From DATLWR01 sp035576205 (GTDB lineage Bacteria; Pseudomonadota; Zetaproteobacteria; Mariprofundales; Mariprofundaceae), in NCBI GenBank assembly GCA_035576205.1, contig DATLWR010000106.1, positions 1-25,613 on the forward strand: DNA of 25,613 nucleotides, read 5' to 3'. This document shows positions 15,350 through 23,199 of this stretch, piece by piece. Numbering within the stretch: the stretch's first letter is position 1; every line of letters begins with the position of its first letter. The translations under genes and the position numbers were made by a program. Below the pieces are notes generated by a model. The model had not been told where the DNA came from, ran no database searches, and worked only from the letters and a program-made list of their open reading frames with translations.

Positions 15350-15919
15350 ATGGCGCAGTATTTCAATAGCGAGCAGTGGGTGGACTCCTATATCGGAGCC
15401 GTACGCGATGTCGTCGCCCGGCCCGCCGAATTCTTCACCGGCCTGCCGAAGGCAACCCAGTACGGGGCAAGCCTCATGTTTTTCAGCATCACGCTGGCCA
15501 TCCCCCTGCTGGTCTTTGCGCTGGCAAGCTTCGGCCTCGCACTGCTGGTCGCCCCCTTCATCTGGCTGATGGCCGTCGCCTCGACCTGGTTGTGGGCCTG
15601 GTACCTGAGCTGGGCGGTGCGCGGCTTTGCCAGACAGGAGCTCGATACCGTCAACGCCTTCCAGATCTGCGCCTACGCCAATGTGCCGATGTTGCTGTCA
15701 TGGCTGCCCGTGGTCGGCATGCTGGTCACCGTCTGGTCGATCGCCCTGCAGTGGTTCGGACTGACGCGCAGCTGCAACGTCAGCAGCGGCGTGGCCATGG
15801 CCATCCTGCTGGTGCCGCTGCTTGTGCTGAGTCTCAGCCTCGGCATCCTTGTCGTGCTGCTCGGTATCTATGCCGCCCAGAACGGCATCCAGATGCCGCA
15901 GATGCCGACGCTCATCTAG
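15350..15919 (+). CDS. Yip1-family multi-pass membrane protein
   Basis: A 189-residue protein with a short soluble N-terminus (1-38) and about five transmembrane segments (roughly 40-62, 64-90, 103-127, 124-138 and 149-174). The arrangement, with an N-terminal VRDVVARPAEFFTGLP segment before the helices, is typical of bacterial Yip1-domain proteins (PF04893), in which a 'P..FF' element precedes the membrane part. Their role in bacteria is not established. The ATG at 15350 is preceded by GGGGAGGAAATC, a strong ribosome site, so the longer open frame upstream is not used. It converges with the metallophosphoesterase gene, with an 18-bp gap. Confidence 0.75.
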   Translation: MAQYFNSEQWVDSYIGAVRDVVARPAEFFTGLPKATQYGASLMFFSITLAIPLLVFALASFGLALLVAPFIWLMAVASTWLWAWYLSWAVRGFARQELDTVNAFQICAYANVPMLLSWLPVVGMLVTVWSIALQWFGLTRSCNVSSGVAMAILLVPLLVLSLSLGILVVLLGIYAAQNGIQMPQMPTLI

Positions 15920-15937
15920 CGTACCGCTTCCTGAGGG

Positions 15938-17053
15938 CTACGCCCTTGTCAGTTCGATCAGCGTGATCTCCGGTGGCGAAAAGATGCGGATGGGCGGCCC
16001 CCACGTGCCGGTGCCGCGGCTGACGTAGAGCTGCGCCCCGTTCGGCAAGGTATAAAGTCCAGCGATCAGCGGGTACAAGAGCTTCACCAGCAGCACGAAC
16101 GGAAAGATCTGCCCCTTGTGCGTATGCCCGGAAAGCTGCAGATCGAAACGGGCCGCCGGGTCAACGACCGGCTGGTGCTTGAGGAACAGCACGAAACGGT
16201 CGGCCGGAATGGCGGCCAGCATGCCGGCCTCATCCGTACGCGAGCCCATCACGACCGGGTCGTCGACGCCGGCCAGCACGATGCCGGCCACCTCCACCGC
16301 CTCCCCGCGCAACAGCCTGAAGCCGCAGCGGACATGGAATTCGAGAGCATGTGCAAGGCCCGCATAGCGTTCGTGGTTGCCGGTAACGGCGAATTTGCCA
16401 TACGGCAACTGCAAGCCTGCCAGGACGGATGGCAGAGCGTCCACGAAGTGGGCCTGCGCATCCACCAGATCGCCGGTGGAGATCAGCATGTCCGGCTCGA
16501 GTTTGCGGATCTTCCGCAGCACGGCGTCCAGCCGCTGCCTGCCGCTCATCACCCCCAGGTGCAGGTCGGAAATCTGGGCGATGCGCAGCCCCGGAAAACC
16601 AGCCGGCAGCTTGCCGGAAGCGACACGTACCCGCTCGACGCAGATGCGCCGGGCGGCTGCGAACCCGTAGCCCCAGATCGCTGCGGTCATGGCGGCCAGC
16701 ACCAGGAAAGTGGACGGAACGAAAAACTCCGACGGCCCGGCCATGCGAAGCAGCTGGTCGTAGAGCGACAGCAACAGACCGACCCAGAAGAACAGGAAGG
16801 AGAAGCCCATCCAGCTGTAGATCACCCAGGCACCGGCAACGGCCAGCACGTGATATTGCGAATGATTCTCCAGACGCCAGAGCAGCAAGGGTGCGAAGAG
16901 CATGGCCACCGCCCAGCCGGCCGGCAGCCAGTCCCAGCCGCTGACACCGAGCATGTGGATAGCCTTGTCGGCAACATAAAACTGGATGCCGCCGTATATC
17001 AGCAGGACCAGCAGGAAACGGAGCGAGGGATATGCTTTTCGGGAGGCGGGCAT
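15938..17053 (-). CDS. Membrane-anchored metallophosphoesterase (YkuE/YaeI-like)
   Basis: The 371-residue protein has four hydrophobic helices in the first 135 residues (about 11-28, 44-60, 68-98 and 112-133) and then a calcineurin-like phosphoesterase domain. All five metal-ligand blocks are present: SDLHLG (162-167), TGDLVD (193-198), GNHE (225-228), KHQP (292-295) and GHTHKG (309-314). YaeI/YkuE relatives act on phosphate bonds of lipids or cell-envelope compounds such as UDP-2,3-diacylglucosamine-like substrates, but the substrate here is unknown. The stop codon TAG at 15938-15940 lies inside a short AGGGC/GCCCT stem shared with the end of the convergent Yip1-like gene. Confidence 0.9.
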   Translation of the reverse strand: MPASRKAYPSLRFLLVLLIYGGIQFYVADKAIHMLGVSGWDWLPAGWAVAMLFAPLLLWRLENHSQYHVLAVAGAWVIYSWMGFSFLFFWVGLLLSLYDQLLRMAGPSEFFVPSTFLVLAAMTAAIWGYGFAAARRICVERVRVASGKLPAGFPGLRIAQISDLHLGVMSGRQRLDAVLRKIRKLEPDMLISTGDLVDAQAHFVDALPSVLAGLQLPYGKFAVTGNHERYAGLAHALEFHVRCGFRLLRGEAVEVAGIVLAGVDDPVVMGSRTDEAGMLAAIPADRFVLFLKHQPVVDPAARFDLQLSGHTHKGQIFPFVLLVKLLYPLIAGLYTLPNGAQLYVSRGTGTWGPPIRIFSPPEITLIELTRA

Positions 17054-17162
17054 GCTTGTACTTACCGATGCGGCGCAGGTTCAGAATGCCGAGTCATGCC
17101 ACCCCCACTGTGAGAAGCGTTGACCCTAGATCGCGTGTCATCGGTCTGACCATACCGGATCG

Positions 17163-17345
17163 TCAGCGCTCTTCCCCGCCCTGCTTCTGCGCTTCACGCA
17201 TAGCCTTTTGCTTCTCCTTCTCATGATGGCGGGAATAGAGATAAACGACGAGATTCTTGACGCTGAACAGGATGGCGAATATGACCAGGCCGATCAGGAA
17301 GCCGACGGCGGGATAATCCTTCAGCAGCGTGATGAACGACAGCAT
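17163..17345 (-). CDS. Small single-pass membrane protein of unknown function
   Basis: A 60-residue product with a short N-terminus, one hydrophobic helix (about 12-36, VGFLIGLVIFAILFSVKNLV) and a strongly charged tail rich in Lys, Glu and Arg (about 39-60). Its ATG overlaps the sixA-like stop by one base (TGATG), a classical coupling junction, which supports it being a real gene. I do not recognise the family. Its link to the upstream phosphatase suggests a membrane tether or partner, but this is only inferred from coupling. Confidence 0.65.
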   Translation of the reverse strand: MLSFITLLKDYPAVGFLIGLVIFAILFSVKNLVVYLYSRHHEKEKQKAMREAQKQGGEER

Positions 17346-17821
17346 CAGGCCTTCGCTTCACCGTAGAACAGCGTCGGATTGATCTGCCAGAGCAGGCTCC
17401 AGCCGGCCTGATTGCGCTCCAGGCAGACGACGCACCCCATGCGGAAACGCACCGGCTCCTTTTCCGCATCGTCGCAGACCAGCAGGCCGGCCAGCCGCTG
17501 CAGGTGCGGCAAGTGGCCGACCAGCATCACGTCGCTCGTCATCGCCTGCAGGTGCTCGAACCACACCGCCGGATCATCCTTCGGCGCCAGATCGGGCACC
17601 TCGTGCACAGCTTCGACCTGCCACGCCTCGGCGAACATCCCGGCGGTCTGCGCCGCACGCAACTTGCCGGAATGAAGGATGCGCGCCGGTTTCGGTTTCT
17701 CGAACAGGCTCAGGAATCCGGCTGTGCGGGTGACATCCTCCCGGCCCTGCCGGGAGAGCGGGCGCGCTGCGTCGACCGTTTCGTCCACCGCCTCGCCGTG
17801 TTGCGCCAGATAGACTCGCAT
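17345..17821 (-). CDS. SixA-like histidine phosphatase (variant QHG motif)
   Basis: The 158-residue protein belongs to the histidine phosphatase superfamily and resembles SixA, which removes phosphate from phosphohistidine on phosphotransfer proteins. The layout fits: MRVYLAQHGEA at the N-terminus, ARPLSRQGRED, LHSGKLRAAQTA (Arg55) and LVGHLPHLQRL (His103). The nucleophile His8 is present, but the arginine of the usual RHG motif is replaced by Gln7. ATG 17819-17821 is preceded by GGAGGAGG; the eight extra codons upstream have no such site. It is followed by, and coupled to, the 60-residue membrane protein, and diverges from map across 86 bp. Confidence 0.85.
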   Translation of the reverse strand: MRVYLAQHGEAVDETVDAARPLSRQGREDVTRTAGFLSLFEKPKPARILHSGKLRAAQTAGMFAEAWQVEAVHEVPDLAPKDDPAVWFEHLQAMTSDVMLVGHLPHLQRLAGLLVCDDAEKEPVRFRMGCVVCLERNQAGWSLLWQINPTLFYGEAKA

Positions 17822-17907
17822 GAACCTCCTCCATTCCGGATGCACAAGGCCTTCGTGACCTGCCAGCCAGAATAGGCCAGAATCCGCCGCCTGTTCAAGG
17901 AGCGGCC

Positions 17908-18663
17908 ATGATCAAGCTGAAGTCGAGGCAAGAAATCGAGGCGATGAAACCGGCCTGCCGGCATGCGGCAGACACGCTGGTCATGATCGAGCCCCATATC
18001 CGCCCAGGCATCACCACCGACGAGATCAACGAGTTGGTGCACGACTTCACCATCAAAGCCGGCGCGATACCGGCGCCGCTGAACTACCACGGTTTCCCGA
18101 AATCGGTCTGCACCTCGGTCAATCATGTCGTCTGCCACGGCATCCCGGGGCCGAAGAAGCTGATGGACGGTGACATCGTCAACGTCGACGTCACCAGCAT
18201 CGTCGACGGCTGGTACGGCGATACCAGCAAGACCTTCTTTGTCGGCGAGCCGAAGGTGAAGGCGCGCAAGATCGTCGAGGTGGCGCGCCAGGCGCTGGAG
18301 ATCGGTATCGAGGCGGTACGCCCCGGTGCGACACTTGGCGACATCGGCCACGCCATTCAGAGCTATGTCGAGGGCGAGAAGTGTTCGGTGGTGCGCGAGT
18401 ACTGTGGGCATGGCATCGGCCGCGGCTTCCACGAGGAGCCGCAGGTGTTGCACTACGGCAAGCCGGGCGATGGCCCGGAACTGAAGCCCGGCATGGTTTT
18501 TACCATCGAGCCGATGGTGAATATCGGCAAGTCGGCCATCAAGGTGCTCGGCGACGGCTGGACGGTGGTCACCCGCGACAAGTCGCTCTCCGCCCAGTTC
18601 GAGCACACCCTTGCCGTCACCGATTCCGGCTACGAGATCCTCACGCTGCCGACTCCCGCCTGA
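17908..18663 (+). CDS. map: Type I methionine aminopeptidase
   Basis: Map removes the initiator methionine from nascent proteins. The 251-residue protein has the full dinuclear metal set: Asp94 (VNVDVT), Asp105 (YGDTSKTF), His168 (CGHGIG), Glu201 (FTIEPM) and Glu232 (QFEHT), plus the substrate-contacting His77 (VVCHGIPG). Spacing matches E. coli Map with a three-residue offset. ATG 17908 is preceded by AAGGAG at optimal distance. It lies 101 bp upstream of typA on the same strand. Confidence 0.97.
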   Translation: MIKLKSRQEIEAMKPACRHAADTLVMIEPHIRPGITTDEINELVHDFTIKAGAIPAPLNYHGFPKSVCTSVNHVVCHGIPGPKKLMDGDIVNVDVTSIVDGWYGDTSKTFFVGEPKVKARKIVEVARQALEIGIEAVRPGATLGDIGHAIQSYVEGEKCSVVREYCGHGIGRGFHEEPQVLHYGKPGDGPELKPGMVFTIEPMVNIGKSAIKVLGDGWTVVTRDKSLSAQFEHTLAVTDSGYEILTLPTPA

Positions 18664-18697
18664 AAACGGGCAGCCCCTGACGTCAAACAGCTACCAC

Positions 18698-18725
18698 TTC
18701 CATCCGCGCCGGGAAACGCTACTAT
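18698..18725 (+). promoter_or_regulatory. Possible promoter of typA
   Basis: TTCCAT (18698-18703) and TACTAT (18720-18725) are 16 bp apart and lie 40 bp before the typA start. The -10 is good, the -35 weak. Confidence 0.3.
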
Positions 18726-18764
18726 GCGCGCCAATTTTGTCCGCAAGGCTCCGAGGTAGCTCCC

Positions 18765-20585
18765 ATGTCCCGCAAATTGCGCAATATCGCCATCATCGCT
18801 CACGTGGATCACGGCAAAACCACGCTGGTGGACGGCCTGCTGAAGCAGTCCGGCACCTTCTCCGCCCGTGAAGAGGTCGCCGAACGCGTCATGGATTCCA
18901 ACGACCTGGAGCGTGAGCGCGGCATTACGATTCTCGCCAAGAACACCGCCATCCAGTACGGCGACACCCATATCAACATCGTCGACACCCCCGGCCACGC
19001 CGACTTCGGCGGCGAGGTGGAGCGCATCCTGAACATGGTCGACGGTGTCGTACTGCTGGTCGATGCTCGCGAAGGCCCGATGCCGCAGACCAAGTTCGTG
19101 ACCTCCAAGGCGCTGGCGCTGGGCTTGAAGCCGATCGTCGTGATCAACAAGATCGATCGCGAAGGCTCCGACCCGGATGCCGTGGTCGACAAGACCTTCG
19201 ACCTCTTCGCCTCGCTGGGTGCTACCGACGAGCAGCTCGATTTCCCGGTCGTCTACGCCTCGGCGAAGAACGGCTATGCGAAGATGAATCTGGCCGAGGA
19301 GAGCGACAACCTCAGCTGCCTGTTCGAGACCATCCTGAAGCACGTCTCGCCACCCGCAGGTGATCCGAAGGCGCCGCTGCAGATGCTGGCCACGACACTG
19401 GACTGGGACGACTACATCGGCCGTATCGTCATCGGCCGCATCGCCAACGGCACCATGAAGCCGGGCCAGGACATCACCGTCGTGCATGCCGACGCCAGCC
19501 AGTCGAAGTTCCGCATTACCAGGCTGCTCGGCTTCAAGGGTCTGCAGCGCGTCGAGATCACCTCGGCTGAGGCCGGAGACATCGTCGCTGTGGCTGGTAT
19601 CGAGACCATCCACATCGGCGAGACCATCGCCGACCGCGACAACCCGATCGCACTGCCGGTCATCAAGGTGGACGAGCCGACGCTGACCATGGAGCTGCAC
19701 ATCAACAACTCGCCGCTGGCCGGTACCGAAGGCAAGTTCGTCACCACCCGACAGATCCGTGACCGCCTGATGCGCGAGATCCGTACCAACGTGGCGATGA
19801 AGGTCGAGGAGACCGGCTCCGCTGAGATCTATAAGATCTCTGGCCGCGGCGAGCTGCATATCGGCATCCTGCTCGAGAACATGCGCCGCGAAGGCTTCGA
19901 GATGGCCGTGTCGCGTCCGAGCGTCATCGTGCGCGTTGTCGATGGCGTCAAGCAGGAGCCCTATGAGCACGTCACCGTCGACGTGCCGTCCGAGTACCAG
20001 GGCACGGTGATCGAGAAGCTGGGACGCCGCGGTGCGGAGATGACCAGCATGCAGACCAACCCCGACGGCACCACCCGCGTCGAGTTCATCGCTCCGACCC
20101 GCGGCCTGATCGGCTACACCTCCGAATTCCTCACCGACACCAAGGGTACCGGCGTGCTGCATCACCTGTTCCACGCCTATGGCCCGTTCATTGGCGAGCT
20201 GCCGGGCCGCACCAACGGCGTGCTGGTTTCGATGGAAGACGGCGAATCGGTCGCCTACGCACTGTGGAAACTGCAGGAGCGCGGCAAGATGTTCATCGGT
20301 GCCGGCGAGAAGCTCTACGAGGGCATGATCATCGGCATGAACAGCCGCGACGACGACATGGTGGTCAACCCGGTCAGGGAGAAGAAGCTCACCAACGTGC
20401 GCGCCTCCGGCAAGGACGACGCCATCGATCTGGTGCCGCCGATCAAGCTGACGCTGGAGCGCGCCATCGAGTTCATCGAGGACGACGAACTGGTGGAGAT
20501 CACGCCGAAGAGCATCCGGCTGCGCAAGCGCTACCTGAAGGAGCACGAGCGCAAGCGCGCCACCACCGCCTCCAAGAAGGCGTAA
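18765..20585 (+). CDS. typA: Ribosome-associated GTPase TypA/BipA
   Basis: BipA is an EF-G-like translational GTPase that assists 50S assembly and stress responses. The 606-residue protein has the usual full length. GTPase motifs are G1 AHVDHGKTT (12-20), G2 ERERGITILAKNT, G3 DTPGHADFGGEVER, G4 NKIDREGSD and G5 YASAKNG. They are followed by the beta-barrel, two alpha/beta domains and the BipA-specific C-terminal domain (for example GRTNGVLVSMEDGESVAYAL, given here as separate parts GRTNGVLVSM and EDGESVAYAL). ATG 18765 has GAGGT upstream. A strong intrinsic terminator follows 18 bp after the stop codon. Confidence 0.97.
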   Translation: MSRKLRNIAIIAHVDHGKTTLVDGLLKQSGTFSAREEVAERVMDSNDLERERGITILAKNTAIQYGDTHINIVDTPGHADFGGEVERILNMVDGVVLLVDAREGPMPQTKFVTSKALALGLKPIVVINKIDREGSDPDAVVDKTFDLFASLGATDEQLDFPVVYASAKNGYAKMNLAEESDNLSCLFETILKHVSPPAGDPKAPLQMLATTLDWDDYIGRIVIGRIANGTMKPGQDITVVHADASQSKFRITRLLGFKGLQRVEITSAEAGDIVAVAGIETIHIGETIADRDNPIALPVIKVDEPTLTMELHINNSPLAGTEGKFVTTRQIRDRLMREIRTNVAMKVEETGSAEIYKISGRGELHIGILLENMRREGFEMAVSRPSVIVRVVDGVKQEPYEHVTVDVPSEYQGTVIEKLGRRGAEMTSMQTNPDGTTRVEFIAPTRGLIGYTSEFLTDTKGTGVLHHLFHAYGPFIGELPGRTNGVLVSMEDGESVAYALWKLQERGKMFIGAGEKLYEGMIIGMNSRDDDMVVNPVREKKLTNVRASGKDDAIDLVPPIKLTLERAIEFIEDDELVEITPKSIRLRKRYLKEHERKRATTASKKA

Positions 20586-20603
20586 ACAGCGAGCCACAAC
20601 AGC

Positions 20604-20633
20604 AAAAAGGGCGGCCTGAGGGCCGCCCTTTTT
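20604..20633 (+). terminator. Intrinsic terminator of typA
   Basis: A perfect stem AAAAAGGGCGGCC / GGCCGCCCTTTTT with a TGAG loop is followed by a run of Ts to 20635. The A-run on the left arm makes it usable from the opposite strand as well. Confidence 0.95.
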
Positions 20634-20664
20634 TTCATTGCGTTGAAATTTCATTGCGTTGAAA
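20633..20664. repeat. Perfect tandem duplication of a 16-bp palindromic unit
   Basis: TTTCATTGCGTTGAAA occurs twice head to tail (20633-20648 and 20649-20664) without a mismatch. Each unit is itself a short dyad, TTTCA and TGAAA around TTGCGT. It sits exactly between the convergent typA and ppi terminators. Confidence 0.9.
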
Positions 20665-20666
20665 CA

Positions 20667-20698
20667 AAACGGGCAGCAGGAACAGCCGCTGCCCGTTT
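20667..20698 (-). terminator. Intrinsic terminator of the cyclophilin gene
   Basis: An 11-bp perfect stem, AAACGGGCAGC and GCTGCCCGTTT with a 10-nt loop, lies 20 bp after the minus-strand stop codon. On the minus strand it is followed by TTTTGTTT. Confidence 0.88.
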
Positions 20699-20718
20699 CG
20701 CATCCGGAATCCAGCTGA

Positions 20719-21300
20719 TTACGGCAGGACGGTCACCTTCTCCATCACCGTGCCGACCTTGATCTTGTCAACCACATCCATGCCCTGCACCACCTTGCCG
20801 AACACGGTGTACTGACCGTCGAGATGCGGCTGCGGCGCGAAGCAGATGTAGAACTGGCTGCCTGCCGAATCGGGATCGGCCGAACGCGCCATGGCGACGG
20901 TACCGCGCTCGTGCTTGCGGTTGTTGAACTCGGCCTTGACCTTGTAACCCGGGCCGCCGGTGCCGTTGCCGTCCGGATCGCCGCCCTGGGCCACGAAGCC
21001 CGGGATCACGCGGTGGAAGGTCAGGCCGTTATAGAAACCGGAAGCCGCCAGCGCCTTGAAATTGGCGACGGTGTTCGGTGCCGAATCGGGATAGAGCTCG
21101 ATCAGGATGTCGCCGTCCCTGGTCGTGATCTGCACATGCTTGCCCTCCGGGATGCCCGGATCGCCGGCCTGCGGTGCCTGCTTGCTGCTGAATAGTCCCA
21201 TATTGCTCTCCTCTGCTGTTGATTCAATCTGCCAGGCCACCGCCACCAGCAGCCCCAAGCCTGCCAGCACTGCGGCAAGCCTGCCGAAATTCCTTTTCAT
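20719..21300 (-). CDS. Cyclophilin-type peptidyl-prolyl isomerase, with optional N-terminal membrane segment
   Basis: The enzyme catalyses cis-trans isomerisation of X-Pro bonds. The 193-residue form has an N-terminal basic start and hydrophobic stretch (about 8-23) and then a PpiB-like cyclophilin domain (about 55-193) with FHRVIPGFVAQGGD (95-108), SQFYICF and LDGQYTVFGKV. The start at ATG 21298-21300 overlaps the truB stop as ATGA and has AGGGAGA upstream. A second ATG at 21199-21201 (MGLFSSKQ, 160 residues, no hydrophobic segment) also has a good site, AGAGGAGA. The long form would be membrane-anchored or exported and the short form cytosolic. It is the last gene of the infB-rbfA-nrnA-truB run. 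Confidence 0.93.
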   Translation of the reverse strand: MKRNFGRLAAVLAGLGLLVAVAWQIESTAEESNMGLFSSKQAPQAGDPGIPEGKHVQITTRDGDILIELYPDSAPNTVANFKALAASGFYNGLTFHRVIPGFVAQGGDPDGNGTGGPGYKVKAEFNNRKHERGTVAMARSADPDSAGSQFYICFAPQPHLDGQYTVFGKVVQGMDVVDKIKVGTVMEKVTVLP

Positions 21301-22229
21301 GTGCTCTCCCTGAAATATTGCTGGGCCGACGGCAGGATGCGCAGCGGATGCAGCACCATGCGCACCATTCCACGTTTTACATCCGCCGTACCGAGCAGCA
21401 TGCCGCCGCTGTAGACGGCCGCCTCGCCGGCAGCCGCCCCATCCTGCTGGATACGCTGCCCCTGCACAAACCGTTTGGCATCGATTGAGGAGAGCTCGAC
21501 TGCCGGCAATTCGCGCAGCCAGCGGGAGAGAGGCACGATGCATGCCCCGGGATCGGCCGCCAGCATCTCCGGCGTCACCATCAGCTCCGCCGGCCAGCCG
21601 CCGGTGCTGGTGCGCCTGAGCAACGTCACACAGCCTCCCCCCCCCAAAGCCGTGCCGATGTCGCGGGCCAGCGAACGGATATAGGTTCCCTTCGAGCAGC
21701 GCACGAACAGGCTCACCAGCGGCCAGCGGTAGTCCAAAAGGGTCAGCTCGAACACCTCGATCGCGCGCGGCGGCAAGACCACCTCCTCGCCGCGCCGGGC
21801 CAGGGCGTGCGCCCGCTTGCCGTCGACACGGATGGCCGAATAGGCCGGTGGCACCTGCTGCAGCGGCCCGCGGAACCGTTCCAGCACTTCCAGCAACCGC
21901 TCCGGCGAAACCTCGGCTTCGAAGCGGCCGGTCTCCTCGCCTTCCAGGTCGAGGGTATCGGTTTGCCGGGAGAGATCGAAGGTCACTTCATACGCCTTCT
22001 CGGCATTCAGCCCGACATCGGCGAAACGGGTCGCCTCGCCGATCAGGATCGGCAGCATGCCGGTAGCCAGCGGATCGAGGGTGCCGGCATGGCCGGCCTT
22101 GATGCGGTGCCCGGCAAGCTGCGAACAGAGGCGCACGACCTCGTTCACCGCCCGGCGTGAGGTCCAGCCGGTCGGTTTATCGAGGAAGATGATGCCGGAA
22201 AATTCGCGGGAATCAGGCGAAGAGATCAC
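21297..22229 (-). CDS. truB: tRNA pseudouridine(55) synthase
   Basis: TruB makes pseudouridine 55 in the T-loop of nearly all tRNAs. The 310-residue protein (E. coli 314) has GIIFLDKPTGWTS (12-24), the catalytic Asp52 in GHAGTLDPLATG, the PPAYSAIRVDGKRAH block and CSKGTYIRSLARDIG. I choose GTG 22227-22229 because AAGGCGG lies just upstream and the protein family begins here; the frame is open further up but only as a shadow of nrnA. It overlaps the end of nrnA by 17 nt and the cyclophilin start by 4 nt. The coding strand has a run of nine Gs (21637-21645) encoding consecutive glycines; alignment with the usual LGCGAH..LRR region is in frame and of normal length. Confidence 0.95.
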   Translation of the reverse strand: MISSPDSREFSGIIFLDKPTGWTSRRAVNEVVRLCSQLAGHRIKAGHAGTLDPLATGMLPILIGEATRFADVGLNAEKAYEVTFDLSRQTDTLDLEGEETGRFEAEVSPERLLEVLERFRGPLQQVPPAYSAIRVDGKRAHALARRGEEVVLPPRAIEVFELTLLDYRWPLVSLFVRCSKGTYIRSLARDIGTALGGGGCVTLLRRTSTGGWPAELMVTPEMLAADPGACIVPLSRWLRELPAVELSSIDAKRFVQGQRIQQDGAAAGEAAVYSGGMLLGTADVKRGMVRMVLHPLRILPSAQQYFREST

Positions 22230-23199
22230 TGACCGCCTTTTGCACGCGTGCCTCGATCTCGCTGAGCGTACCGCGCAGCATGCAGCCCGAGGCATGGCGG
22301 TGGCCGCCACCGCCGAGACCGGCGGCCAGCGAACCGACATCGGCGGTGGTCTTGCCGCGGAAACTGAGCTTCCAGCAATCGGCACCGTCGTCGTTGCGGA
22401 TGAAGACCGCCACCTCCACCCCCTGCATGCCGCGCGCATAATCGATCAGCCCTTCGGTATCCTCGACATCGGCACCGGTCCGCCCATACATGTCGTGCGT
22501 AACGTAAATCCAGGCGGAGCGCCCGTCGTCGCGCAGCGTCAGGGTGGCCAGGCACTCGGAGAGCAGCCTCAGGCCGGCCAGCGAACGGCTCTCGTAGACC
22601 TCCATGCAGATCGGCCACGGCTCCGCTCCCGCCTCTACCAGATCGGCAGCCAGGCGGTAAACCCCGGCGTCGGCCGAGTTCAGACGGAAGCTGGCCGTAT
22701 CGGTGAGAATCGCCGCATAGATCGGCCGCGCCATGGCCGCATTCATCGTAATGCCCAGGGCAATGAGAAGGTCCGAAATCATGGCACCGGTAGCACAATA
22801 GGCAGCGTCGATGACGTTGATATCGCCGAAACGGCTGTTGCTGGCATGGTGATCAATATTGATCAGTGTGGCGCCGGAAAAAAACGCCTCCGGCATCCCC
22901 AGCCTCGAGCGCGAGCCGCAATCGAGGCTGATGATGACATCCGGCTGCTCGGCCGTTTCGTCCCAGTTGCCGCGGCCAATCTCGGCGGCCCCTTCCAGGA
23001 AGCCATAGATGCGCGGCACGCCGTCGCGGTTATGCATGATGACTTTTTTCCCGAGCTGTTTCAGGGCGTGATAGAGGCCGAGCTGCGAACCGATACCGTC
23101 GCCATCGGGGTTGCGATGGGTGATCAGCGCAATCAGGCGGGCCGACCGGATGGCAGCGATGGTGGGCTGCCAGTCGGTCGCCGCGATCTGCGGTTTCAT
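22213..23199 (-). CDS. nrnA: DHH/DHHA1-family phosphoesterase (NrnA-like oligoribonuclease / pAp phosphatase)
   Basis: NrnA-type enzymes degrade nanoRNAs and dephosphorylate pAp. The 328-residue protein has a DHH domain with ITHRNPDGDGIGSQ (26-39, metal ligands His28, Asp32, Asp34), ISLDCGSRSRLG, the namesake NIDHHASN, and a C-terminal DHHA1 domain with GLGGGGHRHASGC. The start ATG 23197-23199 overlaps the rbfA stop as ATGA, with GGAACG upstream. The location between rbfA and truB is common in Firmicutes, delta-type and some other lineages but not in most beta- and gammaproteobacteria. Biochemical specificity (pAp versus nanoRNA) is inferred from the family. Confidence 0.9.
   Translation of the reverse strand: MKPQIAATDWQPTIAAIRSARLIALITHRNPDGDGIGSQLGLYHALKQLGKKVIMHNRDGVPRIYGFLEGAAEIGRGNWDETAEQPDVIISLDCGSRSRLGMPEAFFSGATLINIDHHASNSRFGDINVIDAAYCATGAMISDLLIALGITMNAAMARPIYAAILTDTASFRLNSADAGVYRLAADLVEAGAEPWPICMEVYESRSLAGLRLLSECLATLTLRDDGRSAWIYVTHDMYGRTGADVEDTEGLIDYARGMQGVEVAVFIRNDDGADCWKLSFRGKTTADVGSLAAGLGGGGHRHASGCMLRGTLSEIEARVQKAVSDLFA

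Noticed and set aside
18630..20654. A 674-codon minus-strand frame opposite typA
   Set aside because: TypA is unmistakable on the plus strand, and the antisense frame runs through its terminator.
22229..22439. N-terminal extension of truB (70 extra codons)
   Set aside because: The added residues are Arg/Ala/Ser-rich shadow of nrnA; the GTG at 22229 has a ribosome site and matches the family start.
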